64,000 bases of DNA, taken from the NCBI GenBank assembly GCA_001970955.1, contig MPUH01000049.1:1-64000 (forward strand). The letters run 5' to 3'. Below the pieces are notes generated by a model that was given only the letters and a program-made list of their open reading frames with translations, was not told the DNA's origin and made no database searches. This DNA comes from Stentor coeruleus (taxonomy: Eukaryota; Ciliophora; Heterotrichea; Heterotrichida; Stentoridae). A program made the position numbers and the translations under genes. How positions within the stretch are numbered: position 1 is the first letter of the stretch; every line of letters begins with the position of its first letter. Below are positions 1 through 10,561 of the stretch, in pieces.

Positions 1-126
1 TGGTCTAATTCCAGTACATCTAGTGATGATTCTTCTAGAAAGCACTACTTCATATCAAAAAAATTTATCTCACCCGAGCCTGCAGGATTCCCAACTCCAA
101 CATTTGTGGAAAATAGGCTAAGATAA
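1..126 (+). CDS. 3' end of an unidentified gene (partial)
   Basis: A plus-strand frame is open from the window edge for 41 codons and stops at TAA (124-126). The visible tail is Ser-rich and then basic, ending in ENRLR. No family is recognised from this short piece. Support for a real gene end is indirect: the next 400 bases (about 200-540) are strongly G-rich and C-poor on the plus strand, the composition found after other plus-strand genes here. An overlapping minus-strand frame (45-176) also looks protein-like, so the strand is not certain. Confidence 0.4.
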   Translation, partial: WSNSSTSSDDSSRKHYFISKKFISPEPAGFPTPTFVENRLR

Positions 127-1104
127 TTAAAGCGAGGGATGTTTTCTAATAATCCTTTTAAATGCTTAGTAATCATATTTGCTTTAATTAGTTTCTTTGT
201 GGGACAGAGTTTGAATATTGATTATTTTTGGGACTTGAGAGTTTTTCAGTTTAAATCTCTTTTCTAACTGACGTAAAATGGTTATATGTTAATTTCAGGG
301 ATAATGGGCTGTAGAAGAGTTTTGTAAGGATGATTAGGGATGATTAGAAAGAAAGGTTTTAAGTTAGGGAAGAAAAAGTGAGATGGGAAGGTTTTGGGGA
401 AAATAAGAGGAAATCAGAGAGTAAGTTTGGGATAAGAGGAGTTTAAAAGAGATTGGGTAGAAGATTGAGAGTGGATAGATGTATTATGAGTAGAAAATGT
501 GTTGATTAGATATTAGGTTGATATGATTATAGTTAGATCAGAAAAAATTATGTTTAGTTTGTTGAAATATTCAGGGAAATATTAGGAAGTAAGAATTTTA
601 GGTGTATGCAAATGTTTTTATATAGTTTTATGAATGAACTTTTGAGGTAGTTACTTATATTAAATACTTTGTTTTTTTGGAGTCTTTAAGCTACCGTAAA
701 ATCATCTTATAATATTATCAAAGTATGGCTTTTAGATATAAAAAACTCTTGAACTAAAGCGTATTATTAAGTCTTGAGGGTAAAAAAAACTTACTCTCAT
801 TTGATCTGTAAAAATAAACCATGAAACTTAAACCGAACATAAAATTTGTGCATATAAAAAATTATTAGTTTCAGTTTAATGAATATAGTCTTATTGAATC
901 TGATCAAAAGATTATCAATTCAATAATATTCCTTTACTTTGAAAAAAATAAATAAAATTGGTTTTTTTATCGTTAATATTAGCCTAACCAATTTTACTAA
1001 CAAAAAAAACAAACATAAATATATTAAGTTAATATAAAACTATTAAAAAAAGTAAGCTATCACTAAGTTACAACTATGAATACTTTAATATAATAAATTA
1101 ATAT
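127..1104. other. Gene-free stretch, G-rich then AT-rich
   Basis: Bases 200-540 are purine-rich, with much G and little C on the plus strand; the rest is AT-rich. This fits a 3' flank between two converging genes. I see no ORF, tRNA or repeat that I can support. Confidence 0.4.
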
Positions 1105-2300
1105 TCAAAAGCAAATCGATTTCTGATTATTTAGATTGAATTTCATGTAACAAATCATAGATCTCAAAAAAGTATTTTTAATTTGAAAAATTGGTCTCTG
1201 ACAAAAAGTAATTGTTTCATTTAGAAATACAGAATAATAGTTCAAGCCTCCATAATAAGCATGAATTATATAATTTTTACCTGGATTCAAAGTATACCCA
1301 TTGGTTCCCAGGCTAAACTCAGTTGTTATTCTGTTATCAGCTTTATCAACATTTTTTTCAAGCACAAAAACCTTATTGATTTCTTCATTTTCTTGGATAA
1401 TTAATTGATAGTAATATATAAAAGATTCCTGTGAACAGCTCATGCCAAGTCCAATAGCAGATAATATTAAAGGAGAGTCACTTAGAAAACTAAATTCAAT
1501 ATTTGTTTGCCCAGATTGAATTTGAGTCCTGAAAAGTAGATCTCCTAACCAAACTCCATCTTTATCATTTGAGTCCTGAAAAGTAAATCTCCTAACCAAA
1601 CTCCATCTTTATCATTCCAATTTAATAACCTTTTTTCTCTTGCGATACCCTCTGATGAAAAAGCATTTAAATAACCAATTAGTATTTTCTCTTTATCTAG
1701 ATTAGTTAGTTTGTCCTCTATTTCGGTGTCATCTAGAAATTCAAATAAATCAAGATTTTGTAGTATAGCTAATTTTTCTTCAAAGGTTTCATACCCTTTA
1801 TATCCAGAAAGTATTTCATAGATCTCTTTTGCATTATCAATTTTTTTATCAAATTTTTCTATTTTGTCCACAGCTTCTAATTTTCCTTCATAAGCTTTGA
1901 TTAGCTTTTCTACTTTCTGTGTTTTTTCTTCTATAAATTGTGTTACAACCCTTTCTTCGTATATAATGTCTTCAATTTCATCAGTATTTATATTGCCTTG
2001 TTTTAAACAATATTCACAGTATTCAATAAGGGTAAACTTTGATATATTAGTGTATTTTCTGTTATGTTTTAAGCATAATTTATGATTTTTCTTTAAGATT
2101 TGGTTGTATATGCTTTGATGGAATCTTAGGTTTTCAGGGTTGTAAGAAACATTGCATTTGCACCAAAAACATTGATTTTGGAAATTTTCGTTTAGAAAGA
2201 TAATGCATTTTAGGCATAAGTAATGAGAACATGATATTATTAGAGGTGGATTTGCTAATGTGAAGATGTTCAAGCAGTATCTACAGTTTTCGCTTTGCAT
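1105..2300 (-). CDS. RING finger - coiled coil - PHR-like domain protein (frame broken by a 47-bp tandem duplication)
   Basis: The N-terminus has a C3HC4-like RING set (CRYC at residues 6-9, CSHYLCLKC near 24-32, CFWC near 44-47), suggesting an E3 ubiquitin ligase. A Lys/Glu-rich helical stretch follows, and then a beta-rich C-terminus starting at a WNDKDGVWLG motif that resembles a PHR domain (GLGMS, NPGKNY). A paralog with the same architecture lies at 40141-41265. The reading frame is interrupted near 1571 by a 47-bp direct duplication (units at 1524 and 1571, one mismatch). The span of 1196 nt minus 47 is 1149 nt, exactly 383 codons, so the intact protein would be about 382 residues, close to the paralog's 374. 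The stop used is TGA, with an in-frame TAG 15 codons further on. PHR is inferred from pattern only. Confidence 0.75.
1524..1617. repeat. 47-bp direct tandem duplication inside the RING-PHR gene
   Basis: Two head-to-tail copies start at 1524 and 1571 and differ at one base (agtAGAtct versus agtAAAtct). The copy breaks the reading frame of the host gene. It resembles the N-joined duplications elsewhere in the window and is probably an untrimmed assembly overlap, though a recent real duplication cannot be excluded from sequence alone. Confidence 0.85.
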
Positions 2301-2396
2301 TTTTATATTTAAGACTTAGAAGCATTGAAATATTATGATCTAATTTAAACTAAAATTATTTTATTAAGCCTTTGCTAATAAGTATCTTCTAATACT

Positions 2397-3926
2397 TTAT
2401 CTAATTATTGGCTTATCATTTTTTCTTTCAACATATTCTAATATCTGAGCAGTAAGAGCTTTTTCTGATTCATTAAGTAAAGTCTCTAAATTATTTTCAT
2501 CTGAACTTAACGAAAGAAAATGAGTTATTTTCCTTTCAATGACCAAATTCTCATGATTAGTTAAAAACTCTCCTTCTCTATTTAGAAGTGAAAAATTATA
2601 GAATTCCGCAGTGCCAACACCTACAATCATAATGCTTAAAGGAAGCCCAGCATTTTCAACTAATAAATCACAGATATTATCAATATCATAATCTTTATAA
2701 GTAAAAATAACCAAAATACTATACACATTTTTATTAGCATAAATCGACTCCCTTGCTAAATTTGCCGTATAAGTCAATGGTCCATCTAATTTATTATTTC
2801 GTGCAGATTTTATTATTTTAGAACTCCCTTTGTATATATCAATAAGATTTTCAGTTCCAATTATTTCCATATTGCAATTGAGAGATAAAGGAAATGTTCC
2901 AGGCAGCATGTTAATCCACCCTTCAATACCCCCAAAGCCAAGTGCATGATAGTTTTTTTTCTCATTAAACTTAGCGAAAAATTCACATAAAATTCTTAGT
3001 CCAATTTCAAATTCATTAGGACAAGCTTTAGAGTAAAAATGTAAAGGATTTTTATCAGAAACCTGGTTGATTTGGCTTGAAAAATCAACAGCGACAACAA
3101 AAGATAATTCTAAATAAGTATTTATACACTCTGTTATAGTCTTTGGAATACCCCCAAGTTCTATATACTCAACATAAATAATCCCATTAACTGTATTGAG
3201 AGTTTTATTTTTTATATCAAAAAGTTTGAAAGAAAATCCACATATAATAAGTTGCTCTAAAGTTACTTCTGATTCTCCAATAATCATATCTTTACCTATA
3301 TTTTTATTATCAAAGCAAATTATTTTTATAGGAAGATTTCTATTACAAGCACATAAAACTTTAGCAGAAATACCTAAACTACTCCATACAGGGTTTTGAG
3401 TATTTTTAATTATCTCAGTTTTATAAACTTCAACCCATGTGTTTTCATCAAGATTTCTATAAAGAACTAAATATGGGCTTATTGGAGAAAGAGTTGCTTT
3501 ACTTAAATCTTCTCCTTTAAATTTTAGGAAATAAGCTTCTGAAGGATTAGATATTCTTATTATTTTTATTGTAATAAAGGTACTTTCAGTTACTTCAAAG
3601 ACTAATTTTTCATAGAAAACCAAATCTTCAAGATTGATATCTTGGGTTAGTAAAAGATCTAATTCTGAGTCGTTGCTATGGAAAATATATAAGTTTAGGA
3701 AAATTTGGTGGATATTGGTATATGATATAGTGATTGGGGTTTTCCAATTTGGGCTTAATGAATTTCTTATAATTTCAGTTCGTCCGAGCTCTTTTTTTTT
3801 ATGTGAGTTTGAGTAGTTTTCATAAACTATACATAGAGGATTAGTGTTGGTGTAGTCATCTTTCTCTGGAATATTTTTCGCAGAAAGTATAAGCTCATAA
3901 ATATTTTGAATACAAGATTCTTCCAT
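2397..3926 (-). CDS. Copine-family protein (C2-C2-vWA)
   Basis: This 509-residue protein has two C2-like beta-sandwich regions (about residues 5-130 and 140-255), followed by a copine-type von Willebrand A domain (about 270-490). Visible copine hallmarks are the VAVDFSSQINQ strand with a following NPLHFY, where the usual family sequence is DFTASNG...SLH, then a GFGG motif and LDGPLTYT. Copines are Ca2+-dependent phospholipid-binding proteins that move to membranes when Ca2+ rises. The MIDAS-like DxS is only partly conserved. Length is near the usual 530-560. The ATG is preceded by an AT-rich run ending in aataataa, as at other starts here. It ends with TAA. Confidence 0.88.
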   Translation of the reverse strand: MEESCIQNIYELILSAKNIPEKDDYTNTNPLCIVYENYSNSHKKKELGRTEIIRNSLSPNWKTPITISYTNIHQIFLNLYIFHSNDSELDLLLTQDINLEDLVFYEKLVFEVTESTFITIKIIRISNPSEAYFLKFKGEDLSKATLSPISPYLVLYRNLDENTWVEVYKTEIIKNTQNPVWSSLGISAKVLCACNRNLPIKIICFDNKNIGKDMIIGESEVTLEQLIICGFSFKLFDIKNKTLNTVNGIIYVEYIELGGIPKTITECINTYLELSFVVAVDFSSQINQVSDKNPLHFYSKACPNEFEIGLRILCEFFAKFNEKKNYHALGFGGIEGWINMLPGTFPLSLNCNMEIIGTENLIDIYKGSSKIIKSARNNKLDGPLTYTANLARESIYANKNVYSILVIFTYKDYDIDNICDLLVENAGLPLSIMIVGVGTAEFYNFSLLNREGEFLTNHENLVIERKITHFLSLSSDENNLETLLNESEKALTAQILEYVERKNDKPIIR

Positions 3927-5214
3927 TTATTATTATGCATATCTGATAAGAGAAATAAACTTTGATACTAAATATTAAGCAAAATCTGTTAAAGTATCAC
4001 TGATTAATTTTATTGTTTCTCCTTGAAATTAAATTTCTTTATTATTATCTTTACTATATGATAGATTTTCCTATTGAATCATATTGATTGTTTTTGCAGT
4101 CTTAGTAAAAAAAATCCAACTCAAATATTTATAATATTGTTGTATGCAGAAAATATATTTCAGGAACTGTGAGTAAACATATTATCACTAAGATTTCAAT
4201 AAAAATACAAAAGTATTATTTAATTGCACATTAAGATTCATACTAAATTTTAAATAAAATATTTTTTATTTTATAATCATTATCTCGGTAATAGCTTAGG
4301 ATTTATAAAGGACTCTATAAGTAGTAATTAAAAATACATTATAAAATACAGTATATAGATTCTAAAAATAACATTTTCAATACTTTGAATATATCTGTTC
4401 TATAATGAATAATTAACTTATTAATCATATTTTATACATGTAAATAATATTTCAAAATAGAGATGAATTAATAAATTGTAATGATGTGCATTTTAAACGC
4501 CCCCGAGTGAGAAGGTTAATAAAGTATTCAAAATATCTTTTTTGTCTCTTCTATCTATAATTATTTTAAAAATGTTGAAAAAAACCTAAGAAAATATGTA
4601 TAAAAATTTGAAGCTAATCAAAAAATGTCTATATTTTTTTGTTAAAACAATAACATTATATTTAATCAAAATCCTAATTATGTAGCTGTGAAATCATTCT
4701 CAAATTCCTAGAATTAAAATCTCCCCCTACCCATTATAGCAATATTACATATTATAAAATACTCAAAAACATTATCAAATCTCTTAATTAGACCTATAGA
4801 TTATCGTAGGGAATTTTCTTAATACAAAACACAAATAAATATAGCACATCCCAAAATTTCGATAAAAATTATATAATAACTTCTATTACAAATGGTACCA
4901 TAAAATCCTAATAATTCTCAGATAAAATTTAAAACATAGTTCACGATTGCGAATCATAATAAGATAAAATTCCTCAAAGCCTTTAGTTATAGTCATTCAA
5001 CTTTTTTTTCTAATAAAAAACCTTTATATCAAAGTGTATACAAATTTTGATTATATATATAAGTCTTGTAATTAATTAAATATGCGGAAAAATTATTCTG
5101 TGATGCAAAAATCTCTTCCGAATGCTGAAAAGACAACCTTTAATCTCAATTTAATTCCTATTATACACTTCACAATATTGTAATATTTTAGTTTTATTTC
5201 CCTTATAATAACTT
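3927..5214. other. Gene-free intergenic stretch (about 1.3 kb)
   Basis: This is the divergent space between the copine gene (minus) and the TPR gene (plus). It is AT-rich, with only a small GC island near 4498-4515. There is no long frame or recognisable RNA gene. Both promoters presumably lie here. Confidence 0.4.
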
Positions 5215-6525
5215 ATGGCTTCGTCAGCATTCATTCATATAGTTTTTAACAATGATCCAAACATTCAATCAAATGAAAAAACTATGAAAGATAACACTGG
5301 TAAGCTTGGTGAAATTTTAGAGTCAATAATCACTCATGATTATTCTCGTGGTAGATCAGCCATAGAATGCGCAATGAAATCAAGCTGTGAAGTAAAACAA
5401 GGTCTGTTTCTTTTGGGGAAATCTTACATGTTACTAATGCTTAAGGACCATAAAAACTGTCTTGAGCAACTTGATCAAATAAAACCATCATTTATATACT
5501 ATAAAGAAGCTCAATTTCTTAAAGCAAAAGCATATATTATGGCAGGAAAGTGGTTAAATGCTGTTGAGATTCTTAAAGATATAGAATCCCCAAAATCAGA
5601 TATAAATCTTCTTTACTGCTATAGTATGACTAATTGTTTTCAAGAGGCTATTGATTTGAGCTATAAACTTAGTAAGATAGATTCTTATAGGAATCAAGGA
5701 CGTCTAGCAAAGTATTTGTTACAGGAAAGGTTTCAAAAGATACTTGATTTTAATATAAAATCTAATATTGAAGAAGAAATTGATGATTATAATACTTTAA
5801 GAGCTTTGAGCTTTTATAAACTTGGTGATATGGAGAATAGTATTAATACTCTTATTATGATATTGGAAAAAAACAACAAAAATGAGTTCGCATGGAATTT
5901 GATTGCAGCTGCTTATGGTGTAGTTGGATATAATAAAGATTGCTTTTGGTGTTTGATTAAATCTTCAGAGTTTAATTCAGAATCTTGGATTGTGTGGTAC
6001 AACCTTGCTTTATTATTTAAAAAAACCAAACAGAACATCGAATTTGCAAAGTCATATAAAAAAGCTCAGACCTTAAACCCTTCAGTCCCTGAATTAGTAA
6101 ATTTTATTATACCTTTTTATGACATTTCTATGTTTGGAAAGCATAAGTCCCAATATGTTCCTGAAAGACATAGAGATATAGGACGAATAGTTGAACCAAA
6201 AGCTAAACAGTTAAAAAAACCAAAGGTAAATAAGCAAATAATTCTTCGTCCAGAAACTCTTTGTAGACAAGCTCTTGAAGATGGATATAAAGCTTCATTA
6301 AAAAGTATGCAAAAAGGTCAAAGGAAAATGATGAACCAAATCAAAAAAAAATTCGGGAACAATAACATTGAATTAGAACATGTTATGAATTTACAAAGTA
6401 TGCAAATTGAAGCTGAAATGATGAAACAGATTGAAAAAAATCAAAGGACTTTACTTCAACTTACAGGTCCAGTAGTAAAAGAATCAATCAAGCTTCCTTT
6501 GAAACGTAGAAAGGAATTAGAATAG
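5215..6525 (+). CDS. TPR-repeat protein with basic C-terminal tail
   Basis: This is a 436-residue, mostly helical protein. Pairs of helices with TPR spacing run through about residues 50-300 (for example the segments around GLFLLGKSYM, AQFLKAKAYIMAG, NTLRALSFYKLGD, EFAWNLIAAAYG and IVWYNLALLFKK). TPR arrays are protein-interaction scaffolds, as in anaphase-promoting complex and intraflagellar transport subunits, but nothing here fixes a specific complex. The last 110 residues are Lys/Gln-rich and predicted helical. The start sits directly after taataactt, and it ends with TAG. I do not recognise the orthologue. Confidence 0.8.
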   Translation: MASSAFIHIVFNNDPNIQSNEKTMKDNTGKLGEILESIITHDYSRGRSAIECAMKSSCEVKQGLFLLGKSYMLLMLKDHKNCLEQLDQIKPSFIYYKEAQFLKAKAYIMAGKWLNAVEILKDIESPKSDINLLYCYSMTNCFQEAIDLSYKLSKIDSYRNQGRLAKYLLQERFQKILDFNIKSNIEEEIDDYNTLRALSFYKLGDMENSINTLIMILEKNNKNEFAWNLIAAAYGVVGYNKDCFWCLIKSSEFNSESWIVWYNLALLFKKTKQNIEFAKSYKKAQTLNPSVPELVNFIIPFYDISMFGKHKSQYVPERHRDIGRIVEPKAKQLKKPKVNKQIILRPETLCRQALEDGYKASLKSMQKGQRKMMNQIKKKFGNNNIELEHVMNLQSMQIEAEMMKQIEKNQRTLLQLTGPVVKESIKLPLKRRKELE

Positions 6526-7657
6526 ATGAGTATTAATTCTTTCTTTTGAATAAACTATACACATATGGTAGTATTTGAAATCACTTGATTTTTTAATGTA
6601 CTTATTATCTATTCTTTTTTTGAAAATTTGCAGGAGAAATAAATTGTCTATATTCCAAGTTAGATTTTTATTTCATGATATGAGAATTGTTTGGTTTTTA
6701 GATATATGAGAGGAAATATTTAGTTTTGGAGATTGGGTAAGATTTATAATGTGGTATGTGCTCTTTGGTCAAATAAATCAAAATTGGCTCAAAAATCTTA
6801 GAATTCATCTATGTACTAGTATACCCATTTTATAATACTTTAATATCTTGATTATATTTCAAATATTTTTATAATCATTTTCTTTAATAAATTTATAAAG
6901 AGAGAAAGAGGCAAACAAACAAAAATATGAAGATGGATGGTTAATTTTGTATTATAAATTCAATAGGATTAAATGCGAATGCTTTGATAAAAATAGATTA
7001 TTTAATTTGTAGTTGAATATGCTTGAAAAGGTAAATGCCTGACTTACTGTAAATTAAATTGAGATTTTGCTATTAAAATTTATGTTCCAACTAAAAAACA
7101 AGGAAAGGTTTAATAGAAATTAAACCTAGTGCTCTCAAAAATTAAAGGTAATCAGCATATCGGAATCTAATTAAATAATAACTAGTATTTAATGAAAAAA
7201 CTACAATTAAAATTTTAGTTTTCTCTAATCACAATTAATGCTTATTTCATAAAATTAAAATCTTTTTAGAAAGTATAATTATTAAAAATATATCTATACG
7301 CCTAAAATAATCCGCTTTTTTTAAAGATATCTCAAATATATTAACTACCTTCTCCTTTTATAAATTTATAAACTTTTTTCCACAATCATAAAATATTTTC
7401 TATCCTATTCCTTTATAACACTTATAAATCTCTCTCTATTTTAACCCCAAACCTAAACCAAAACCTAATGTCCCCATTTATTAAGCCACATTTCCAAATA
7501 TAATCTCCCCATATTATAACTATTTATCCAAAAACCAACTTCAAGTCTCTCTTAATCCTTATTCAACAATTCAATCAACACATTTCCACAATAAAACTTT
7601 TAAAACTTTAACATATTTAATACCTTAATCGCTACAAAAATAAGTTGATAATTTCAA
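6526..7657. other. Gene-free stretch with opposite strand skews at its two ends
   Basis: The left part (about 6640-6770) is G-rich and C-poor after the plus-strand TPR gene. The right part (about 7340-7640) is C-rich and almost G-free ahead of the next plus-strand gene. No ORF or RNA gene is supported. The right end is the likely promoter of the 7658 gene. Confidence 0.45.
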
Positions 7658-8413
7658 ATGTTCAATGTTTTCATGCACGACAAGCAGATTAATAATGCCG
7701 AAGTCCATGCTGTAGAAGAGAAAAAGCATCTTAAAAGTATTTCTGCTCAGATCAAAATGCGAGAGAAGTTAGTAAAAAAGAACCGACTCAGGACCGAGAA
7801 ACGAATTATCGAAATGTCCCAAGACCCAGTTCCAATATCCCGTAAAAGTTATGCTATGAATTTATCTACTTGCCAAGGTGAAGACTTTATTCGTCATAGG
7901 CCAAAAGACTCACAAGAGCGAATCAAAGATGCAATAGTTCAGAATGTTTGGCTTGATACAGTACCTTTGCTTCCATCTCCTCACATTTTCCGCCCACGTT
8001 TTAAAAATAAGGAAATTCATTCTGATATGAAATACACTCCACGTGATCGTTATGAACGTGTAGCAGATGCATGGGAATCTCAACGTGGGACATTAAACAG
8101 TTCATGGCATGTAAGCAAAAAGGAACGTTCTGATTCATCTTTTAATGGGTCGACACGATTTCCTAATACTTTACATAAGTCTTATTATAAAACAATAGAA
8201 TCAGTTGCTTTGGAAATTCCTGGGTCTAAAAACTTCACCTTGCCTAGAGTTAGAAGTAGAAGTTTGGTACAGGGTTCTGATATTGTACAGGCGAGGACTT
8301 TAGTACAAGTAGCTCAGGAACTTATGGAAAAATGCAAACTGAAACCTTTGAGGAATGAAATAAGAAGTTCTTATGATAGTAGAAGCACTAGTATACCTTT
8401 AAAAAATAATTAA
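7658..8413 (+). CDS. Unidentified basic protein
   Basis: A 251-residue protein rich in Arg, Lys and Ser, with no signal peptide or membrane segment. The N-terminal 60 residues look helical (EEKKHLKSISAQIKMREK). The middle has repeated aromatic/Arg patterns such as YTPRDRYERVADAWESQR, and the C-terminus is Ser/Arg-rich and probably disordered. I recognise no family. Codon use and the C-rich upstream flank match other genes here. It ends with TAA and a G-rich 3' flank follows. It may be ciliate-specific. Confidence 0.65.
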   Translation: MFNVFMHDKQINNAEVHAVEEKKHLKSISAQIKMREKLVKKNRLRTEKRIIEMSQDPVPISRKSYAMNLSTCQGEDFIRHRPKDSQERIKDAIVQNVWLDTVPLLPSPHIFRPRFKNKEIHSDMKYTPRDRYERVADAWESQRGTLNSSWHVSKKERSDSSFNGSTRFPNTLHKSYYKTIESVALEIPGSKNFTLPRVRSRSLVQGSDIVQARTLVQVAQELMEKCKLKPLRNEIRSSYDSRSTSIPLKNN

Positions 8414-8495
8414 TGTTATAAAGATCAGAAGATTAGGATGGGAAATATTAATACTGGAGAAGTGTAGTATAAGTTATTTTTAAAAAACTAACATC

Positions 8496-10325
8496 TTAAT
8501 TATTTACCAGCATATCTGCTGCTTTACAAACAAACTCCCCAGGTTTGGCCCTAGCTCTTTTCATAACATTTTTATGTGCCTCATTAAAATCTTTATTCTT
8601 AACAACAATACTGAACCAATGCATAATCAACCCTGCATAAAAAAGAAATGCAATATTCACAGCCTCATCCTTTTCATTGAAAAAGCAATGCAGTGATCTT
8701 GCTCTAAGTACATCTATAGTATCTAATGCAAAATACTTACATATATCAAAGACATCAAAAGAATAATATTTGCTGACTTCCATCATTTCTTTTAAGAAAC
8801 TAGGAAAATGTGTTGATAAATAAAATGTAAAAAGTAATCCGATAACTCCACCATTTTGAAGCTCCTTTTGCATATCAGTACTTGAAAAACCCATATTAAG
8901 CCATTCATTTTCAGTACCTGGCCAATCGTTTTCCCCTGTGACGCTAGTATAAGTACCTAAAAGAAGTATTAAATGTAATTCATTATCATATTCAAAGTCT
9001 ATCATGGATAACGCGATAATTTTTTTTAAGTCTTCCTCATCTTTTATGCTAAGTTTTCTAGGTTTAAAACAACNTAAGTCTTCCTCATCTTTTATGCTAA
9101 GTTTTCTAGGTTTAAAACAACAGAGTTTGTGTATAAACCTTGCTGGATACCAAGTTTCTTGCATAGTTACTTCTATTGTACGTAACCTTTCTAAGTATTC
9201 TAAAAATGTCAATACCGGCATAGTACAAAGCTGTGTTTTATCAAAATATTTAAATATTTTCCCATCAATCGATACATTCACACTATCAATACTCCTTAAA
9301 TGACTAGCATTTACACTACTATACAAAATCTGTGGTTCATTCGGTTCACTTTCCATAGCATTAATTGTATGTAAAATATCATCTTTCACAACATCATCAT
9401 CATCATCTAACTTCACATCCTCAACTTCTTTATTCATACTTTTATCAGAATATCTATGAGAATATTTTTTCTCAAACTCATACAAATCTTCACTTTTTAT
9501 AAATTTTTCACATTTTATCCTATATGAGTTTTCTATATCTTTAACCTGATAATTATAACTACTACCTCCAACTCCAGTTTGACTTCTATCAATCCCATTT
9601 TCATTATCATCATATTTCACATCATAACTATTAAGAGCATATTCTGATTCACCTAAAGCTTCATTAACATCAACACTTATTTTTCTTTGTATTTTCTCAA
9701 TATCTTTTTCATAATGCGATACATTAGAATAATCATTTTGTCTTGAAAAACTAACTTTGTTTATAAATATATCATCCCGACTATCAACACTTTGTAATGT
9801 TGGGGCTAGGATTTCTATATGAGATCTTTTTTGGTTTTGTATTCTTGGATAGCAAGACTCAGTTCTTTTTCTTTGTTCGATTATAGACTCTCTTAGTGTA
9901 GTTATTTGTGGCTGAACATCATCTTCAATTTGTAATTGCATACATTTTCTTGGTATGTGTTCTGAGAATCTATTAATTCTTAGTTTTTTTAAATTAATTG
10001 CGTGTTCTCGACTGAATCTTTCTTTACGACCATGAACTTTGTGTCTGCTTAGGATTATGACATCTGGGGACTCTTCATAGATTATTGAACTTGATGCAGA
10101 TGGATCTTTTTCATAGTCTTCGGGCATTTGTTTTTCAAGTTTCTTGTTGTCCCATAAAGTTCCTGCAAAGCCTATGAGGCCGGATACTATGTTAGAAGAT
10201 TTGTTTATTAGATTATTTATTGATGGGACTTTTATATTGAAAATGTGTTTGGGTACAGGCTCGATTGAAGTTGATAAAGAGGTTGTTTGAGGTCCTGAGG
10301 ATTTTAGGATTGATTGAGATGCCAT
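8496..10325 (-). CDS. ELMO/CED-12 domain protein with long disordered N-terminus
   Basis: About 400 N-terminal residues are charged and low-complexity, with a run of acidic residues. The C-terminal third carries an ELMO domain, visible as HLILLLGTYTSVTG, then WLNMGFSS and GGVIGLLFTFYL, the usual spacing of the ELMO helical core. ELMO-domain proteins act with DOCK-type Rac exchange factors or as GAPs for Arl GTPases (ELMOD). Lacking PH and Arm regions, this one is closer to an ELMOD-like or ciliate-specific form. A 47-base segment plus one N (9027-9121) is duplicated inside the ORF. The 48 extra bases keep the frame but add 16 false residues, so the true length is about 593 aa. It ends with TAA. 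Confidence 0.78.
   Translation of the reverse strand: MASQSILKSSGPQTTSLSTSIEPVPKHIFNIKVPSINNLINKSSNIVSGLIGFAGTLWDNKKLEKQMPEDYEKDPSASSSIIYEESPDVIILSRHKVHGRKERFSREHAINLKKLRINRFSEHIPRKCMQLQIEDDVQPQITTLRESIIEQRKRTESCYPRIQNQKRSHIEILAPTLQSVDSRDDIFINKVSFSRQNDYSNVSHYEKDIEKIQRKISVDVNEALGESEYALNSYDVKYDDNENGIDRSQTGVGGSSYNYQVKDIENSYRIKCEKFIKSEDLYEFEKKYSHRYSDKSMNKEVEDVKLDDDDDVVKDDILHTINAMESEPNEPQILYSSVNASHLRSIDSVNVSIDGKIFKYFDKTQLCTMPVLTFLEYLERLRTIEVTMQETWYPARFIHKLCCFKPRKLSIKDEEDLXCFKPRKLSIKDEEDLKKIIALSMIDFEYDNELHLILLLGTYTSVTGENDWPGTENEWLNMGFSSTDMQKELQNGGVIGLLFTFYLSTHFPSFLKEMMEVSKYYSFDVFDICKYFALDTIDVLRARSLHCFFNEKDEAVNIAFLFYAGLIMHWFSIVVKNKDFNEAHKNVMKRARAKPGEFVCKAADMLVNN
9027..9121. repeat. 47-bp duplication joined by a single N
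   Basis: Bases 9027-9073 are repeated at 9075-9121 with N at 9074. This is typical of two contig ends joined without trimming their overlap. It inserts 16 codons in frame within the ELMO-domain gene. Confidence 0.93.
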
Positions 10326-10561
10326 AATTTATTATTTGAGACTTGATGTTTTCTTTGAAATATAGGCTAGGTAAGATGATTATAGGTCAAGAGAAAAGCT
10401 ATTTAATGGTAGTTTTGTATTAAATAATTGGAATTAGAGTTTATTTTGGAAATAGATTCGTTATGATAACGTTTGAAAACTATAAACATTAAGCAAGTCA
10501 ATAAAAGTTTTGATTAGTAGAAATACTTAAATTACACTAAAAATCTTAAACTATAATCCGA

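Noticed and set aside
45-176. Minus-strand 43-codon frame at the window edge
   Set aside because: It overlaps the plus frame, needs a stop or a non-standard 14-nt intron to continue, and the flank skew fits a plus-strand gene end.
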